NCBI GenBank assembly: GCA_903835255.1
Contig: CAILMI010000020.1
Coordinates: forward strand, 35,654 to 99,653
Direction of reading: 5' to 3'
Length of the DNA stretch: 64,000 nt
Origin: an uncultured Verrucomicrobia subdivision 3 bacterium
GTDB taxonomy: Bacteria > Verrucomicrobiota > Verrucomicrobiia > Limisphaerales > UBA11358
Shown here: positions 16,251-25,120 of the stretch, in pieces
Numbering within the stretch: the first letter of the stretch is position 1
Layout of the letters: each line of letters opens with the position of its first letter
The notes under the pieces: generated by a model
Databases searched by the model: none
What the model was told of the DNA's origin: nothing
Seen by the model: only the letters and a program-made list of their open reading frames with translations
Translations under genes and position numbers: made by a program

Positions 16251-18059
16251 CTAGGGTTTGCCCGCCTGCTTGGCCCAGGTGTCTTTCAAGGTGATGGTGC
16301 GGTTGAAGACCGGTTTTCCGGGCGCGCTGTCCTTGTCGAGGGTGAAGAAGGCTAGGCGCTCAAACTGATAGCGCTCCTCCGGCGCGGCGCCGGCAAGGCT
16401 CGGCTCGCATTTGGCCGTGATCACTTCCAGCGAGTGCGGGTTCAGGACTGTTTTGTAGTCGCGCCCGTCCAGCTCCGGCTCGGCTTCGGTGAAAAGGCGG
16501 TCATACAAGCGCACCTCCGCATCAATGGCGTGCGCGGCGCTCACCCAGTGGATCGTCCCCTTGATCTTGCGGCCGGCGGTCGCCCCGCCGCTCTTGCTCT
16601 CCAGGTCGGCGGTGCAGCGCAATTCGGTGACGTTTCCGGCCGCGTCCTTGATGACCTCGTCGCACCGGATGATGTAGGCGTACTTGAGCCGGACCTCGCC
16701 GCCCGGCTTGAGCCGGAAAAATTTCGGGGGCGGCACCTCGGCGAAATCCTCGCGCTCGATGTACAGTTCGCGGCTGAAGGGGAGGTTCCGTTTGCCCGCG
16801 CTTTCGTCGGCGGGATGATTGACCGCCTCGAGCTCCTCGGTCTGGCCTGCGGGATAATTCGTGAGCACCACCCGGATCGGGCGCAGCACGGCGAGTCGGC
16901 GGAGGGCCCGCTGGTTAAGGTCGTCGCGGATGGCGTGTTCATAGACGGACACGTCGGTGAGGCTGATGTATTTGGTGACGCCGATGTGGTAGGCGAAGGC
17001 GCGCAGGGCCTGGGCGGTCACGCCGCGACGGCGGATGCCGCTGAGGGTGGGAAGCCGCGGATCGTCCCAGCCGGTGACCACTTTGTCATTCACCAGCTGG
17101 ATGAGCTTGCGCTTGGAAACGATGGTGTGGCTGGGGATGAGCTTGGCGAATTCATATTGCCGGGGCAGGGCGCGCGGCAGGGCGAGGCTTTCCAGGATCC
17201 AGTCGTAAAGCGGGCGGTGGACTTCAAACTCCAGCGTGCAGATGCTGTGCGTGATGCCCTCGATGTAATCGCTCAGGCAATGGGCGAAATCGTACATCGG
17301 ATACAGGCACCAGCGGGTGCCGGTGTGATGGTGGGCGGCGTGCTTGATGCGGTAGAGGATCGGGTCGCGCAGCCAGAGGTTGGGCGAGGCCATGTCGATC
17401 TTGGCGCGCAGGGTGCGGGCGCCGTCAGGGAACTCGCCCGCTTTCATGCGGGCGAACAGATCAAGGTTCTCAGCCACGGTGCGATGGCGGAAGGGGGATT
17501 CGGTGCCAGGTCGGTCCGGCGCGCCGCGGTATCCTTCCATGTCGGCGGCGGACAGGTCGCAGATAAAAGCGCGTCCTTTTTCGATCAGCTGCTGCGCGTA
17601 GGCATAGATCTGATCGAAATAATCCGAGGCATAAAACGGTTCCACGGCGGGGGAGGGGGTCCCGGTGACTGCTGGCAGATAAAAATCCGGGCTGCCTTTG
17701 GCGATGACTGTTTCCGGCGTTTTACCTTTTGGCTTCAAACCCAGTTGATCATCCGCCCAGCCGGCGATGAGCCAGTTCACGTCCGTGCGGATGGCCTCCA
17801 CATATTCGGCCTCTTCCTGGGTCGGGTTTGTGTCATCCAGCCGGAGATTGCAGGCCCCGCCGAACTCGCGGGCGATGCCGAAGTTTAGGCAGATGCTTTT
17901 GGCATGGCCGAGATGGAGATAGCCGTTGGGCTCCGGCGGAAAGCGGGTGTGAATCTTGGGATATTTCCCCTCAGCCACGTGCGCGGCCACCAGATCGCGG
18001 ATGAAATCGGAAGGCACAACGGGTTCCGGCGCGGGCGTGTTAGCATTCAAATTGCTCAT
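16251..18059 (-). CDS. glnS: Glutaminyl-tRNA synthetase
   Basis: 602 residues from the ATG at 18059 (MSNLNANTPAPEPVVPSDFI); a longer frame to 18149 lacks homology-like sequence. Class I synthetase charging tRNA-Gln. HIGH motif as FPPEPNGYLHLGHAKSICLNF, DDTNP following, and the KMSKS-type loop as IVSKRKLIQLV. The GlnRS-type feature DLNQRALRRLAVLRPIRVVL leads into the beta-barrel anticodon-binding domain (LRDP...PKFFRLKPGGEVRLKYAYIIRCDEV). Residues 95-125 hold a short insertion (LGLKPKGKTPETVIAKGSPD) relative to E. coli GlnS. Presence of GlnRS means this organism need not rely on the Glu-tRNAGln amidotransferase route for Gln. Confidence 0.96.
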   Translation of the reverse strand: MSNLNANTPAPEPVVPSDFIRDLVAAHVAEGKYPKIHTRFPPEPNGYLHLGHAKSICLNFGIAREFGGACNLRLDDTNPTQEEAEYVEAIRTDVNWLIAGWADDQLGLKPKGKTPETVIAKGSPDFYLPAVTGTPSPAVEPFYASDYFDQIYAYAQQLIEKGRAFICDLSAADMEGYRGAPDRPGTESPFRHRTVAENLDLFARMKAGEFPDGARTLRAKIDMASPNLWLRDPILYRIKHAAHHHTGTRWCLYPMYDFAHCLSDYIEGITHSICTLEFEVHRPLYDWILESLALPRALPRQYEFAKLIPSHTIVSKRKLIQLVNDKVVTGWDDPRLPTLSGIRRRGVTAQALRAFAYHIGVTKYISLTDVSVYEHAIRDDLNQRALRRLAVLRPIRVVLTNYPAGQTEELEAVNHPADESAGKRNLPFSRELYIEREDFAEVPPPKFFRLKPGGEVRLKYAYIIRCDEVIKDAAGNVTELRCTADLESKSGGATAGRKIKGTIHWVSAAHAIDAEVRLYDRLFTEAEPELDGRDYKTVLNPHSLEVITAKCEPSLAGAAPEERYQFERLAFFTLDKDSAPGKPVFNRTITLKDTWAKQAGKP

Positions 18060-18356
18060 TTGTGGCCGCAGACTACCAAAAGGACGAGGCGATGGCAAAC
18101 GGAGTGCGCATCCGTTGCAGCCGGAACGCTCCCGCCGTAAAACCCGCAACTTCAGAGGGGTACCTAATTAACAGACAAGGAAATGGCCTGCATCAGTTTG
18201 AGCGTGGGAGTCGAGGGAATGAGAGTGTGAGGGGTTTGATTTTTAGCCCGTATTGAGATCGGTCGGGTCGGGTTATACGGAAGCGACGCGAACGCCGCTC
18301 TCCTGTTCGCGAAGGACTTCGGCCGCTCTCATTTGCGAGCCTTCATCCGTGCCTAG

Positions 18357-18448
18357 TAACCCGAATTCCGAAATGGGGTAGGAATGGCGCGCAGCGCTGC
18401 GCTGTCCTACCATTTTTAGCAAAGGTTCGCTTTGGAATTCGGGATTAA
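18357..18448. repeat. Dispersed inverted-repeat element, copy A
   Basis: 92 bp with imperfect terminal inverted repeats: left end TAACCCGAATTCCGAAA, right end TTTGGAATTCGGGATTAA. A second inner pair (GGTAGGA and TCCTACC) brackets a GCGC-rich core, so the whole unit can fold into a long hairpin. Copies B (60104-60192) and C (28087-28143) are clearly related. It lies in the 605-base gap between glnS (divergent) and tRNA-Thr; another small hairpin (CGCGAAC/GTTCGCG) lies at 18287-18311. No protein-coding gene is supported in 18060-18664. Confidence 0.75.
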
Positions 18449-18664
18449 CCCTGCCGACCCTGTTTCATCTGTTTCGCCGCTTGTGGTGGCGCCGCGTCTC
18501 TTGTAAATTTTGGCCGTCACGTTGCCAGTTATGGCTTTTCGGTTTTTGCTGCGCGCCGGTAGTTTTATGTCGCAAATTGTCGGCAAGTTGTCAGCAAGTG
18601 TCAGACGCAGGCTTTTTTAGCCGGGCTGAATAAACGTCTAAGCCAATAGCATCAGCAGTTTTTA

Positions 18665-18739
18665 GCCAGTTTAGCTCAGTGGTAGAGCAACGGTTTTGTA
18701 AACCGTCGGTCGTCGGTTCAAATCCGACAACTGGCTCCA
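18665..18739 (+). tRNA. tRNA-Thr (anticodon TGT)
   Basis: Full cloverleaf: acceptor GCCAGTT/AACTGGC, D-arm AGCTCAGTGGTAGAGC, anticodon stem ACGGT/ACCGT around loop TTTGTAA, T-arm with GGTTCAAATCC, discriminator T, and an encoded CCA at 18737-18739. Confidence 0.96.
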
Positions 18740-18923
18740 TTTTTTCGCGCGGTTTCGCTCCATTCCGAATCGCAATGGGGGGCGCTTTCCGGCCTCGGCT
18801 GCCCACCGACTTTGTCTCTTCCCTCTTTCTAGGTGAGGATCTCAGTCAGCTCCCGTCGTGCTGAGGGCTGTGTTTCTTCCGTTGCAGGATTGCGCTGGGG
18901 GGCGCTTGGTTTAAAGTGGCCTC

Positions 18924-19103
18924 ATGGAAATATGCGAGTCCATTCCCTGTCCCTTCTGCGGGCAAACCTCCGGGGTGATGATTGACAGCAGCGTTGCGGA
19001 TCAGCGATTCACAACGGACTGCGAAGTGTGCTGCCGCCCGTTTGAAGTGACTGTGAGCTGCGAGCCGGGCGAGATTCTGAGCTTGGACGTTTCTGGCAAT
19101 TAA
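18924..19103 (+). CDS. CPXCG motif-containing cysteine-rich protein
   Basis: A 59-residue protein from the ATG at 18924 to the TAA at 19101. It has the family's N-terminal CPxCG knuckle (SIPCPFCGQTSGVMIDSS) and the second cysteine cluster (TDCEVCCRPFEVTV), a zinc-ribbon-like arrangement with Cys pairs at residues 9/12 and 33/36-37. These small proteins are widespread in proteobacteria and related groups; their function is unknown. It lies 14 bases upstream of the TMEM14-like gene on the same strand, so co-transcription is likely. Confidence 0.85.
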   Translation: MEICESIPCPFCGQTSGVMIDSSVADQRFTTDCEVCCRPFEVTVSCEPGEILSLDVSGN

Positions 19104-19117
19104 GGCAGGCTGTCCCC

Positions 19118-19429
19118 ATGAATGATTTCATTACTCGGATCCTGTGGCTTTATATCCTGTTGTTGCTCGTCGGAGGATTCGTTGGATTCCTCAAGGCTAG
19201 GAGCAAGATTTCGCTGATCATGTCGGCGATCTGCGCCGGGCTGCTGGCCCTGACCACGCTGCGCGGGATTTTGGATACGGCGTTTGCCTTCAAGCTGGCC
19301 AACGTCGTCCTGGTAGTGCTGGTGCTGACCTTTACGGTGCGTCTGGCCCGGACGCGGAAATTCATGCCCAGCGGCCTGGTGCTGGCGGCGACCGTGGCGG
19401 TGCTGGCGGTGGTGAATCTAAGCCGGTAA
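19118..19429 (+). CDS. TMEM14-family small membrane protein
   Basis: 103 residues, almost wholly hydrophobic, with four predicted helices. The spacing and motifs match the TMEM14 (UPF0136) family: GGFVGFLKARSKISLIMSAICAG at the N-terminal helix hairpin, and the C-terminal RTRKFMPSGLVLAATVAVLAV. Eukaryotic members are mitochondrial; bacterial members have no assigned function. Shares a likely transcript with the CPXCG protein just upstream. Confidence 0.8.
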   Translation: MNDFITRILWLYILLLLVGGFVGFLKARSKISLIMSAICAGLLALTTLRGILDTAFAFKLANVVLVVLVLTFTVRLARTRKFMPSGLVLAATVAVLAVVNLSR

Positions 19430-19527
19430 TCACGGATTTCATTCCCGGGGCCTAAAAATCAGTCTGCTCGGTCGGGGAAAATTCTTGCATGCGGGCTTTT
19501 GGGAGGTATGATGAACGTCCTTTTGTT

Positions 19528-19604
19528 GCACCCATAGCTCAATTGGATAGAGCGGCTGACTACGGATCAGCAGGTTATAGGTTCAACTCCTATTGGGTGC
19601 ACCA
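19528..19604 (+). tRNA. tRNA-Arg (anticodon ACG)
   Basis: Acceptor GCACCCA/TGGGTGC, D-arm AGCTCAATTGGATAGAGC, anticodon stem GCTGA/TCAGC around loop CTACGGA, T-arm with GGTTCAACTCC, discriminator A and an encoded CCA (19602-19604). The ACG anticodon (A34 read as inosine) decodes CGN and implies a TadA deaminase elsewhere. Confidence 0.96.
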
Positions 19605-19713
19605 CTTCAACAAAGGACTGATCCATTCACCTTCCGGAAAACTTTTCAAGCCCATTTTTATTCATCTGTGACACCACTGTATTATTTCGGATAAGAACAG
19701 CCGGACGGCTTCC

Positions 19714-20004
19714 CAACCCCGAAATAGGTAGAGGGTATCGCGCTGCGATGCCCCCGCCCAGCAGGGCGGAACGAATGGGAATAAGACACTCGCCTTGCGA
19801 TTCGATTTCCGTCGCCTGACGCTGCGCTCGGCGACGGGGACGCCGCAGCGCGGCGATCCCTACCGGTCAAAAACCGGCGCGAAAGGAACGTGTGCGGGCG
19901 TTCGTTCTGGCTGCCTTCCTGACGCCCGCTGAACCTGGGCGAGGTCAGCGCAGCGGGATAATCCTGCCCCGCAGCGCGAACTCCTGTTTCGGAGTTCGGC
20001 ATTA
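19714..20004. repeat. Cluster of inverted repeats, possible expanded copy of the dispersed element
   Basis: Within the 505-base gap between tRNA-Arg and the response regulator. Its edges resemble copies A-C (left CCCCGAAATAGGTAGAGGG, right TTTCGGAGTTCGGCATTAA). Inside are several separate hairpins: CCGTCGCC/GGCGACGG (19809-19816 with 19830-19837), GCGGGCGT/ACGCCCGC (19894-19901 with 19922-19929) and GAACTCC/GGAGTTC (19978-19984 with 19991-19997). A 26-base stretch (19729-19754) recurs with 3 mismatches at 28053-28078. No gene is supported here. Confidence 0.5.
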
Positions 20005-20109
20005 AGCACCATGGGCCTTCTCCGGTTTTCGGGGAGTCGCCAGAGGGACGGCAACAGGGAAGTCTGGGGTCGGGGCAGGGTAACTAGTGATTCCCCTAGG
20101 GGTGCGGTA

Positions 20110-20736
20110 TCAGCGCCGCAAAAATTTGGCGACGGCTTCCGTGCGGGTGCGGACCTGGAGTTTTTCGTAGATGCGCCGGATGTAGGTATGGACGGTTTCG
20201 TAGCTGATGCCGAGTTTTTCCGCGATCTCCTTGTACATGAGGCCGTGGCTCAGGTGGTCGAGCACCTGCTGTTCGCGTTCGGAGAGGTTTTCCGTGGGGT
20301 TGGCCGTCGCGGCCGTCTGCTGCAGGGACTGCACGACTTTACGGGCGATGTGCATGGTCATGGGCGAGCCGCCCCGATGCACTTCGGTGATGGCCTCGAG
20401 CAGTTCCTTGGTGGGCGTGCGCTTAAGCATGTACCCATTGGCGCCGGCCGTGAGCGCGCTGAAGATGTTTTCCGTATCCTCGTACACGGTGAGCATCATG
20501 ATCTGGGTCTGCGGCAGGATCTGTTTCAATTGGCGGACACATTCAACGCCGTTCATCCCCGGCAGGTTGATGTCCATGAGGACAACATCGGGTCGCGCAT
20601 CCGGGAGGTCCTTGACGGCGTCCTCGCCATTGGCGTAGGTGCTCACGCAGCTGAACCCTTCCGCGCGGTTGAGCACCCGGGCGAGGGTGGCGCGGAGCGG
20701 GTCGTTGTCTTCGACGATGGAGACGGAAATGGGCAT
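20110..20736 (-). CDS. NarL/LuxR-family response regulator
   Basis: 208 residues. Receiver domain 1-120 with acidic pocket VEDND (8-12), phospho-acceptor in VVLMDINLPG (about Asp54), Thr in MMLTVYED and the conserved Lys in GYMLKRTP. C-terminal LuxR-type helix-turn-helix (LSEREQQVLDHLSHGLMYKEIAEKLGISYETVHTYIRRIYEKLQV). Its ATG is three bases after the stop of the propeller histidine kinase, so the two are a cotranscribed cognate pair. Likely a DNA-binding activator; targets unknown. Confidence 0.95.
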   Translation of the reverse strand: MPISVSIVEDNDPLRATLARVLNRAEGFSCVSTYANGEDAVKDLPDARPDVVLMDINLPGMNGVECVRQLKQILPQTQIMMLTVYEDTENIFSALTAGANGYMLKRTPTKELLEAITEVHRGGSPMTMHIARKVVQSLQQTAATANPTENLSEREQQVLDHLSHGLMYKEIAEKLGISYETVHTYIRRIYEKLQVRTRTEAVAKFLRR

Positions 20737-20739
20737 AGA

Positions 20740-23700
20740 TTAATGGGTTTTAAGGGGAATGGTCAGGCGCACCCGGGTGCCTCCCTGGGAGCCGGGTTCG
20801 ATGGAGAAGCGGCCGCTAATTTCCTCCATGCGTTTTTTCATGTTGCGCAGTCCGTTCCGGTTTTGCGGGGCGGGGGAGCTGGCCAGGCCGCGGCCATTGT
20901 CCTCGATTTCAAACGTGAAGCCGGCCGGATCCAGGTACAGCCGGATCCAGGCTTCGGAGGCCTGCGCGTGTTTGACGACATTGTTCACGGCTTCCTTGAA
21001 GGCCAGGAAGGCATGGTGGCGGACCTCCGGCGGAAGGGGGGTGGCGGGCAGTTGGGCGGGTACTTCCGCGCGATATCGCAGACCGGCCAGCGCGAGGTAT
21101 TCCTGAGCATATTTACAGGCGTAGGTGGTCAGGCCCTCCAGCGTGTCGTTGGAGGGATTGACGGCCCAGACGATTTCGTCGAGCGCGCGGGTGGTCTGCC
21201 GTGCGGTCTGGGAGATTTGCTGGGCGTGCGCCTCGATCTCGGCGGGCTGATGTTTATCGGCCTCCGCCATTTCGCCGAGCAGGGCCACCTGGGTGAGGTT
21301 GGCGCCGAGCTGATCATGCAAATCGCGCGCGATGCGGGCACGTTCCTTTTCCAGCGCCTCCTGTTCCTCGTGCAGCTGGAGTTCGCGTCTCAGTTTTTGG
21401 GTGGAGAGATAGCGGACGCCCGCGGCCACAAGCCCTGCCAGGCCTAGAAGGATTCCTGTGCGAAACCACCCCGTCTGCCAGAATTGAGGCCTGACAGTGA
21501 TTTTTAGCACGCTCCCGTTTTCGTCGGACAGGCCGTCCTCATTATAGGCAACCACATGAAAGCGGTAACGGCCGGGCTCGATCCTACCGTAGTGGGCGAC
21601 GCGCGAATCGCCGGCTTCGGTCCAGGCGGTTTCGCGACCTTCCAGTCGGTATTGAAAGCGCACCTTGTCCGGTGCGGAAAAATTCAGGCCGGTATAATGG
21701 ATGTCCAGTTGCTCGCCGCCCGGCGGAATGACCACGGATTGGCGCCAGAACGAATTGAGCAGGTTGGTCTTTTGTTCGCGGCCCCCGATCAGGACGGACT
21801 CGATCCGAACGGTCGGCGGCTGGGAGTTGGGTTTCAGATCTGCCGGATTGACCGAGACCAGTCCCTTGGTGGTGGAAAACCAGAGGCGGCCGTCGCCCGT
21901 GCGGCAGGCGGCGGGCTGCGAGCCGGCGGTGCATTCCCGCGTGGGCAATCCGTCGGTTTCCACAAAGGTCCGGCAGGAGAGGGTACGTACCTTTCCTTCC
22001 GCGAAATCGTTCAGCGATTGCCTGGGGATGCGCATCAGGCCCAGGTTGGAGCCCAGCCACAAATTCCCGGCCGTGTCATCGATGAGATAGCTGATAAAGT
22101 TGCTGGCCAGGCCGTGCTCGGTGGAATAACGGCTGCCCTTGCCATTGATAAAACGCCCCAGTCCGTGCCCGGCGGTGCCCACCCATAAAACGCCCTCCGA
22201 GTCCACGCACAGGCAGGCAATATCATCGCCGGGCAGCCCGTTTTTTTGGGCCGGATAGCCGGTGAATTTCCCGTCCCGGAACCGGTTCAGTCCGCCGTTT
22301 TCAGTGCCCACCCAGAGAGAGCCATCGGAATCCTCGGCGATGGCGCGGACGTTTTTATCCGAAAGACCGTCGCGAGGTGTGAACAGTTTCCAGTCGCGGC
22401 CGTTCTCCCGGCAGGCGAGCCCGTTTTGGGTGCCCGCCCACAGCCGCCCGCGGCGATCCTGATAGAGGGCATAAATCCACGGGCCGAGAATCTGCGAGCC
22501 CGGGGCGGATTCAAAATGGTCGTAGAGGTTGGTCCGCAATTGGAACAAGCCCTCATCGCGCGTGCCGGCCCAGACCTGCTGCTGACGGTCGGCCAACACG
22601 GTCCACGCGTTCGATCCGCGCCCCACGCCGAAATCCTGAGCGCTCCCCGGCGTCTGGCGAGTGAGGCCCTGCGCGTTGAAGGCGGTCCACAAACGGCCCT
22701 GATCATCGGCGGAGACGGATTGCGCGGACCGGGGGCTCTGTTCGCTGGCGGCGGTGAATGTTTTGCGCTTGATGCGGTTCACGCCCTCCCCATCCGTCCC
22801 CACCCAGAGGTTGCCGCTCCGGTCCATGCACAGGGATAAGACAAAATCGGAGGAGAGGCCCTGAGCCTTGGAAATCTGCCGGCAATGGCCGTCCGGCTCA
22901 AACCAGAACACCCCGCCCCCAAGTGTGCCGACAATCAGGTTGCCCTCCGGATCTTCCACGGCCGAAGTGACGGGGCTGGAGCCCCACGGCGAGGGGCCGA
23001 AATTTTTTTCCAGCGTGGTCGTATTCCATTTCTGGACCAGGCCGTCCATCAGGCGCCAGGTGCCGCCCTCGCGCTGGCGGGCCAGGATGAAATCAATCTC
23101 ACGGGCGGGAAGACTCTGATCAATGGCCAGTGAAGGCGGGTGAAAATTGGCTGGGCGAAAGGCGAACAGCCCGGTGGTCCGGCCCGGCTGATATTCGCTG
23201 ATCCAGAGAGGTCCGTCTTTTTCAACCGCAATCCTCCGTGCTGCGGCGGGAGAGGGCAGGTGCAGGTCAAGCACCTCCATTTTTCCGTTTTGAAAACGGC
23301 CAAGGCGGGCGTCCGCCGAGTACAGCCACACGGCGCCGGTGGCGTCCTCGCCGGCCGAGGTCAGCCGTCCCTCGTGGCTGCCCTGTCCGAGGGTGAAGTT
23401 CTGGATCGCGCCCTCCGCCACCCGAGCCACGCCGCCTGAGTCGGTGCCGACCCACAAATTGGTATGGCTGTCTTCAAATAGGTGGACGATCCGGCCGCTG
23501 CCCAGGCCCGGCGCGTTGTTGTCGTCGAAACTGGAAAACCGGCTGCCGTCGAACCGCACCAATCCGTAGAGGGTCCCCATCCAGAGATAGCCGTCTCGCG
23601 TCTGGATCAGGGAAATCACCGAGCTGCCGGGCAAGCCCTCTTTGTTGCTCCACGCATGGATAATCAACCCCGGGCTGGATTCCGCCTCTGCGGCGGCACT

Positions 23701-23787
23701 TCCGGGCGCCAGGGCTAACGCCCCCCAACCCAGCAGTAGCAGCAGCAGGCGGGCAGGGCGGTTGCAGATCTGGGAATGCGTTGGCAT
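20740..23787 (-). CDS. Two-component propeller sensor histidine kinase (Reg_prop, Y_Y_Y, HisKA_3)
   Basis: 1015 residues. Signal peptide (RPARLLLLLLGWGALALAPGSAAA). Residues ~40-680 are a periplasmic double-propeller of Reg_prop-type repeats (DGYLWMGTLYGLVRFDG, NLWVGTDSGGVARVAE, LWVGTENGGLNRFRDG, VLWVGTAGHGLGRF, NLWLGSNLGLMRIP). Then a Y_Y_Y domain (~690-760; FQYRLEG, YRFHVVAYNEDG), one membrane helix (~771-792, TGILLGLAGLVAAGVRYL), a NarX-type HisKA_3 with the phospho-His in ARIARDLHDQLGANL (~820) and an HATPase (EAVNNVVKHA, EDNGRGL, NGLRNMKKRMEE). The layout is that of Bacteroides-type polysaccharide sensors, but without the fused AraC output; the output is the NarL-type regulator downstream. 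Likely senses a glycan fragment (inference). Confidence 0.92.
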   Translation of the reverse strand: MPTHSQICNRPARLLLLLLGWGALALAPGSAAAEAESSPGLIIHAWSNKEGLPGSSVISLIQTRDGYLWMGTLYGLVRFDGSRFSSFDDNNAPGLGSGRIVHLFEDSHTNLWVGTDSGGVARVAEGAIQNFTLGQGSHEGRLTSAGEDATGAVWLYSADARLGRFQNGKMEVLDLHLPSPAAARRIAVEKDGPLWISEYQPGRTTGLFAFRPANFHPPSLAIDQSLPAREIDFILARQREGGTWRLMDGLVQKWNTTTLEKNFGPSPWGSSPVTSAVEDPEGNLIVGTLGGGVFWFEPDGHCRQISKAQGLSSDFVLSLCMDRSGNLWVGTDGEGVNRIKRKTFTAASEQSPRSAQSVSADDQGRLWTAFNAQGLTRQTPGSAQDFGVGRGSNAWTVLADRQQQVWAGTRDEGLFQLRTNLYDHFESAPGSQILGPWIYALYQDRRGRLWAGTQNGLACRENGRDWKLFTPRDGLSDKNVRAIAEDSDGSLWVGTENGGLNRFRDGKFTGYPAQKNGLPGDDIACLCVDSEGVLWVGTAGHGLGRFINGKGSRYSTEHGLASNFISYLIDDTAGNLWLGSNLGLMRIPRQSLNDFAEGKVRTLSCRTFVETDGLPTRECTAGSQPAACRTGDGRLWFSTTKGLVSVNPADLKPNSQPPTVRIESVLIGGREQKTNLLNSFWRQSVVIPPGGEQLDIHYTGLNFSAPDKVRFQYRLEGRETAWTEAGDSRVAHYGRIEPGRYRFHVVAYNEDGLSDENGSVLKITVRPQFWQTGWFRTGILLGLAGLVAAGVRYLSTQKLRRELQLHEEQEALEKERARIARDLHDQLGANLTQVALLGEMAEADKHQPAEIEAHAQQISQTARQTTRALDEIVWAVNPSNDTLEGLTTYACKYAQEYLALAGLRYRAEVPAQLPATPLPPEVRHHAFLAFKEAVNNVVKHAQASEAWIRLYLDPAGFTFEIEDNGRGLASSPAPQNRNGLRNMKKRMEEISGRFSIEPGSQGGTRVRLTIPLKTH

Positions 23788-24146
23788 GGTTCGCGTGGTT
23801 TGTTATCCACATGGTCCGGCGGCAATGTAGCGAGCTCCCGAAAAAAATGCAGCCATAATGCGAGTGGAAATTATTTTTAAAAAATCGATTGCCGCCCTGG
23901 TCGGGTTGGCTAGGGTTGCCGTGCCCAATGAGAATTGGGCGCTGGGCGGGTGCGGCGATAAATAAAACCGTGTGTCGTCGCCGCATCCGCCATCTTCTTT
24001 TCAGGGTCCCCTTTGCGATTTCACGATTCATTTCATCAGTTTCAACTTGCGCCCGGCAGTCGGGTTGTTAGAGTTCGTCCGATATTTCATCCGCCGACTG
24101 CGGCGGTTTTTCCATTTCAACCTGAAGCAATCGAATCCACTGACGC
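23788..24146. other. Divergent promoter region between kinase operon and prs operon
   Basis: 359 bases without a supportable gene. It must carry promoters for both the propeller kinase (-) and the prs-rplI operon (+). An A/T-rich tract lies at 23868-23888. I could not pick a convincing -35/-10 pair for either direction. Confidence 0.4.
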
Positions 24147-25091
24147 GTGAAAATTTTTACCGGCACCGCGAATCAACCCCTGGCCAAGGCGATCTGCAAA
24201 TCCATCGGCATAGAGCTGGGGCGTTGCACCATCAAGCCGTTTCCCGACGGAGAGACGTTTGTGAAAATCGAGGAGAATGTGCGGGGAGAGGAAGTCTTCA
24301 TCGTCCAGCCCACCTCGCCGCCCACCAATCATCATCTGATGGAATTATTCATCATGATGGACGCGCTGCGCCGGTCCAGCGCGGCCCGCATCACCGCCGT
24401 GCTGCCGTTTTACGGGTACGCCCGGCAGGATCGCAAGGACCAGCCGCGCGTGCCCATCACCGCCAAGCTCGTGGCGAATCTGCTGGTGGCGTCGGGCGCG
24501 GATCGGATCCTGACGGTGGATCTTCATGCGCAGCAGATCCAGGGGTTCTTTGACATCCCGGTGGATCATCTCTACGCCGCCCCGGTGATGTATGACTATC
24601 TCAAGAAGAAGCGGTTGACCGATCTGGTGGTGGTCAGTCCGGACACAGGCGGATTAAAGATGGCGCACGCGTATTCGCAGGTGCTTAAATCCGGTCTGGC
24701 CATTGTGGCCAAGCGCCGCAAGAGCCCCACGGAGGTGGAGTCCATGGCGGTCATCGGCGACATCGAGGGGAAAAACGTGCTGCTGGTGGATGACCTGACA
24801 GAGACCGCTGGGACGATCACCGCTGCGGCGGCGTTGCTCAAGGAAAAAGGGGCCCGCCAAATCATTGCCTGCGTTTCGCACGCGATCTTGAACGACACCG
24901 GCATCGAAAGATTGCGCAAATCTATGATTGACGAATTGATCACGACTGATACAGTCCAACGCCCTGCGATTGACGGGGTGAAGATCACCACGTTGTCGGT
25001 GGCGGGGCTCTTGGGCGAGGCCATTAAACGGATTAATAGTAATTCTTCCGTGACTTCGCTGTTTGAATTCAAAGGCGGCCGCACCAGTTAG
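24147..25091 (+). CDS. prs: Ribose-phosphate pyrophosphokinase (PRPP synthetase)
   Basis: 314 residues, normal length. Transfers pyrophosphate from ATP to ribose 5-phosphate to make PRPP for nucleotide, His and Trp synthesis. Starts with GTG at 24147 (KIFTGTANQPLAKAICKSIG). Hallmarks: FPDGETFVKIEENVRG (34-49), the ATP/ribose flexible region YARQDRKDQPRVPITAKLVANLL, DLHAQQIQGFFDIPVDHL (class I signature), VSPDTGGLKMA and the PRPP-binding loop VLLVDDLTETAGTI. First gene of prs-rplY-pth-rpsF-ssb-rplI, a common bacterial order; L25 starts 29 bases after its stop. Confidence 0.97.
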   Translation: MKIFTGTANQPLAKAICKSIGIELGRCTIKPFPDGETFVKIEENVRGEEVFIVQPTSPPTNHHLMELFIMMDALRRSSAARITAVLPFYGYARQDRKDQPRVPITAKLVANLLVASGADRILTVDLHAQQIQGFFDIPVDHLYAAPVMYDYLKKKRLTDLVVVSPDTGGLKMAHAYSQVLKSGLAIVAKRRKSPTEVESMAVIGDIEGKNVLLVDDLTETAGTITAAAALLKEKGARQIIACVSHAILNDTGIERLRKSMIDELITTDTVQRPAIDGVKITTLSVAGLLGEAIKRINSNSSVTSLFEFKGGRTS

Positions 25092-25120
25092 CGGTCGCAA
25101 ACAAAATAATTTTAAGAAAA

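Noticed and set aside
19489..19671. 60-codon frame over tRNA-Arg
   Set aside because: It is a read-through of the tRNA gene itself.
20011..21447. 478-codon plus-strand frame over the response regulator and kinase
   Set aside because: Complement of strongly coding minus-strand domains (receiver, HTH, HATPase); its own sequence is low-complexity Gly/Arg/Val.
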